DNA from: Streptomyces pyxinae
GTDB taxonomy: Bacteria > Actinomycetota > Actinomycetes > Streptomycetales > Streptomycetaceae
Direction of reading: 5' to 3'
Assembly: GCF_024756275.1 (NCBI RefSeq)
Contig: NZ_JANUGQ010000008.1
Span: 186,001 to 250,000, forward strand
DNA length: 64,000 bases
The position numbers were made by a program, and so were the translations under genes. The notes under the pieces are model-generated. The model had not been told where the DNA came from. It did no database searches and was given only the letters and a program-made list of their open reading frames with translations. This document shows positions 63,880 through 64,000 of the stretch, one piece after another (position 1 is the stretch's first letter; each line of letters opens with the position of its first letter).

Positions 63880-64000
63880 GTGCACCAGCTCACGTACGGC
63901 GACATCAAGACCGCCGCCGATCGGATCGCCGGACGCGTCCGACCCGTCAGCCTGGCTCCCATGGAGCCAGGTGTGGCCCGCGACTCCCGGGACGACCGGC
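63880..64000 (+). CDS. PLP-dependent threonine/serine dehydratase-like protein (N-terminal fragment)
   Basis: Only 40 residues are inside the window. The start HQLTYGDIKTAADRIAGRVRP resembles the N-terminus of threonine/serine dehydratases (fold type II PLP enzymes), where this helix precedes the substrate loop. The PLP lysine lies beyond the edge. The GTG at 63880 follows gcaggagaagcga. It probably marks the return to conserved chromosome after the accessory block. Confidence 0.5.
   Translation, partial: MHQLTYGDIKTAADRIAGRVRPVSLAPMEPGVARDSRDDR

Noticed and set aside
63444..63962. 172-aa minus-strand frame at the right end
   Set aside because: Only about 20 residues look protein-like. The rest is Arg/Pro/Ser-rich, and it runs antisense to the start of the dehydratase gene.

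Overview
The window comes from a high-GC actinobacterium, almost certainly Streptomyces or a close relative. The evidence is a very high G+C content with strong third-position GC bias, many GTG starts, chains of genes with ATGA/GTGA overlaps, and typical Streptomyces families: a DUF5753 XRE regulator with a DUF397 partner, lone HATPase proteins, DUF2252, and PriA in place of HisA. The gene order ileS / DksA-like / lspA / rluD ... phoD ... dnaE ... his operon matches what I recall of the Streptomyces chromosomal core. That is memory, not a search.

Positions 1-37,070 are core chromosome. ileS (minus strand) has a T-box leader. A plus-strand run follows: DksA-like protein, lspA, rluD-like, a GNAT acetyltransferase and a CPA1 antiporter. 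Next come an MscS channel, a dienelactone hydrolase, phoD, a secreted or anchored DsbA-like protein, a small membrane protein and a DUF2252 protein. dnaE is followed by an NYN-domain protein, an ABC exporter pair, YbaK, a Lon-N protein and the tightly packed histidine operon hisD-hisC-hisB-(55 aa membrane protein)-hisH-priA-ridA-hisF. Many intergenic gaps here hold short tandem GC-rich repeats.

Positions 37,100-63,850 look like an accessory region between hisF and a PLP-dependent dehydratase that starts at the right edge. In order it holds the following. (1) An RHS polymorphic-toxin-like protein with small membrane ORFs, strong hairpins and a decayed copy of the RHS 3' end (37.6-42.0 kb). (2) An M4 metallopeptidase. 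(3) A minus-strand cluster of a LuxR-type regulator, an 88-aa single-span peptide, an ABC ATPase, an ABC permease, a small membrane protein and an HExxH site-2-protease-like membrane protein (45.3-49.2 kb). It resembles the Bacillus yyd peptide systems but has no radical SAM enzyme, and it is the best candidate here for an undescribed system. (4) A secreted trypsin-like protease, a LysR regulator and a DUF397/XRE/HATPase group. (5) A cyclodipeptide pathway of methyltransferase, cyclodipeptide synthase, unusual cytochrome P450 and MFS exporter (54.7-58.8 kb). (6) A five-repeat type I-E-like CRISPR array with no cas genes in the window and, 700 bp away, degenerate repeats that keep the 61-bp period. 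(7) Two small zinc-ribbon proteins. (8) A minus-strand module of a small secreted protein, an ABC ATPase and two membrane proteins.

Starts were chosen by family length, ribosome binding sites and overlaps. Functions come from motifs read by eye, and no database search was run.
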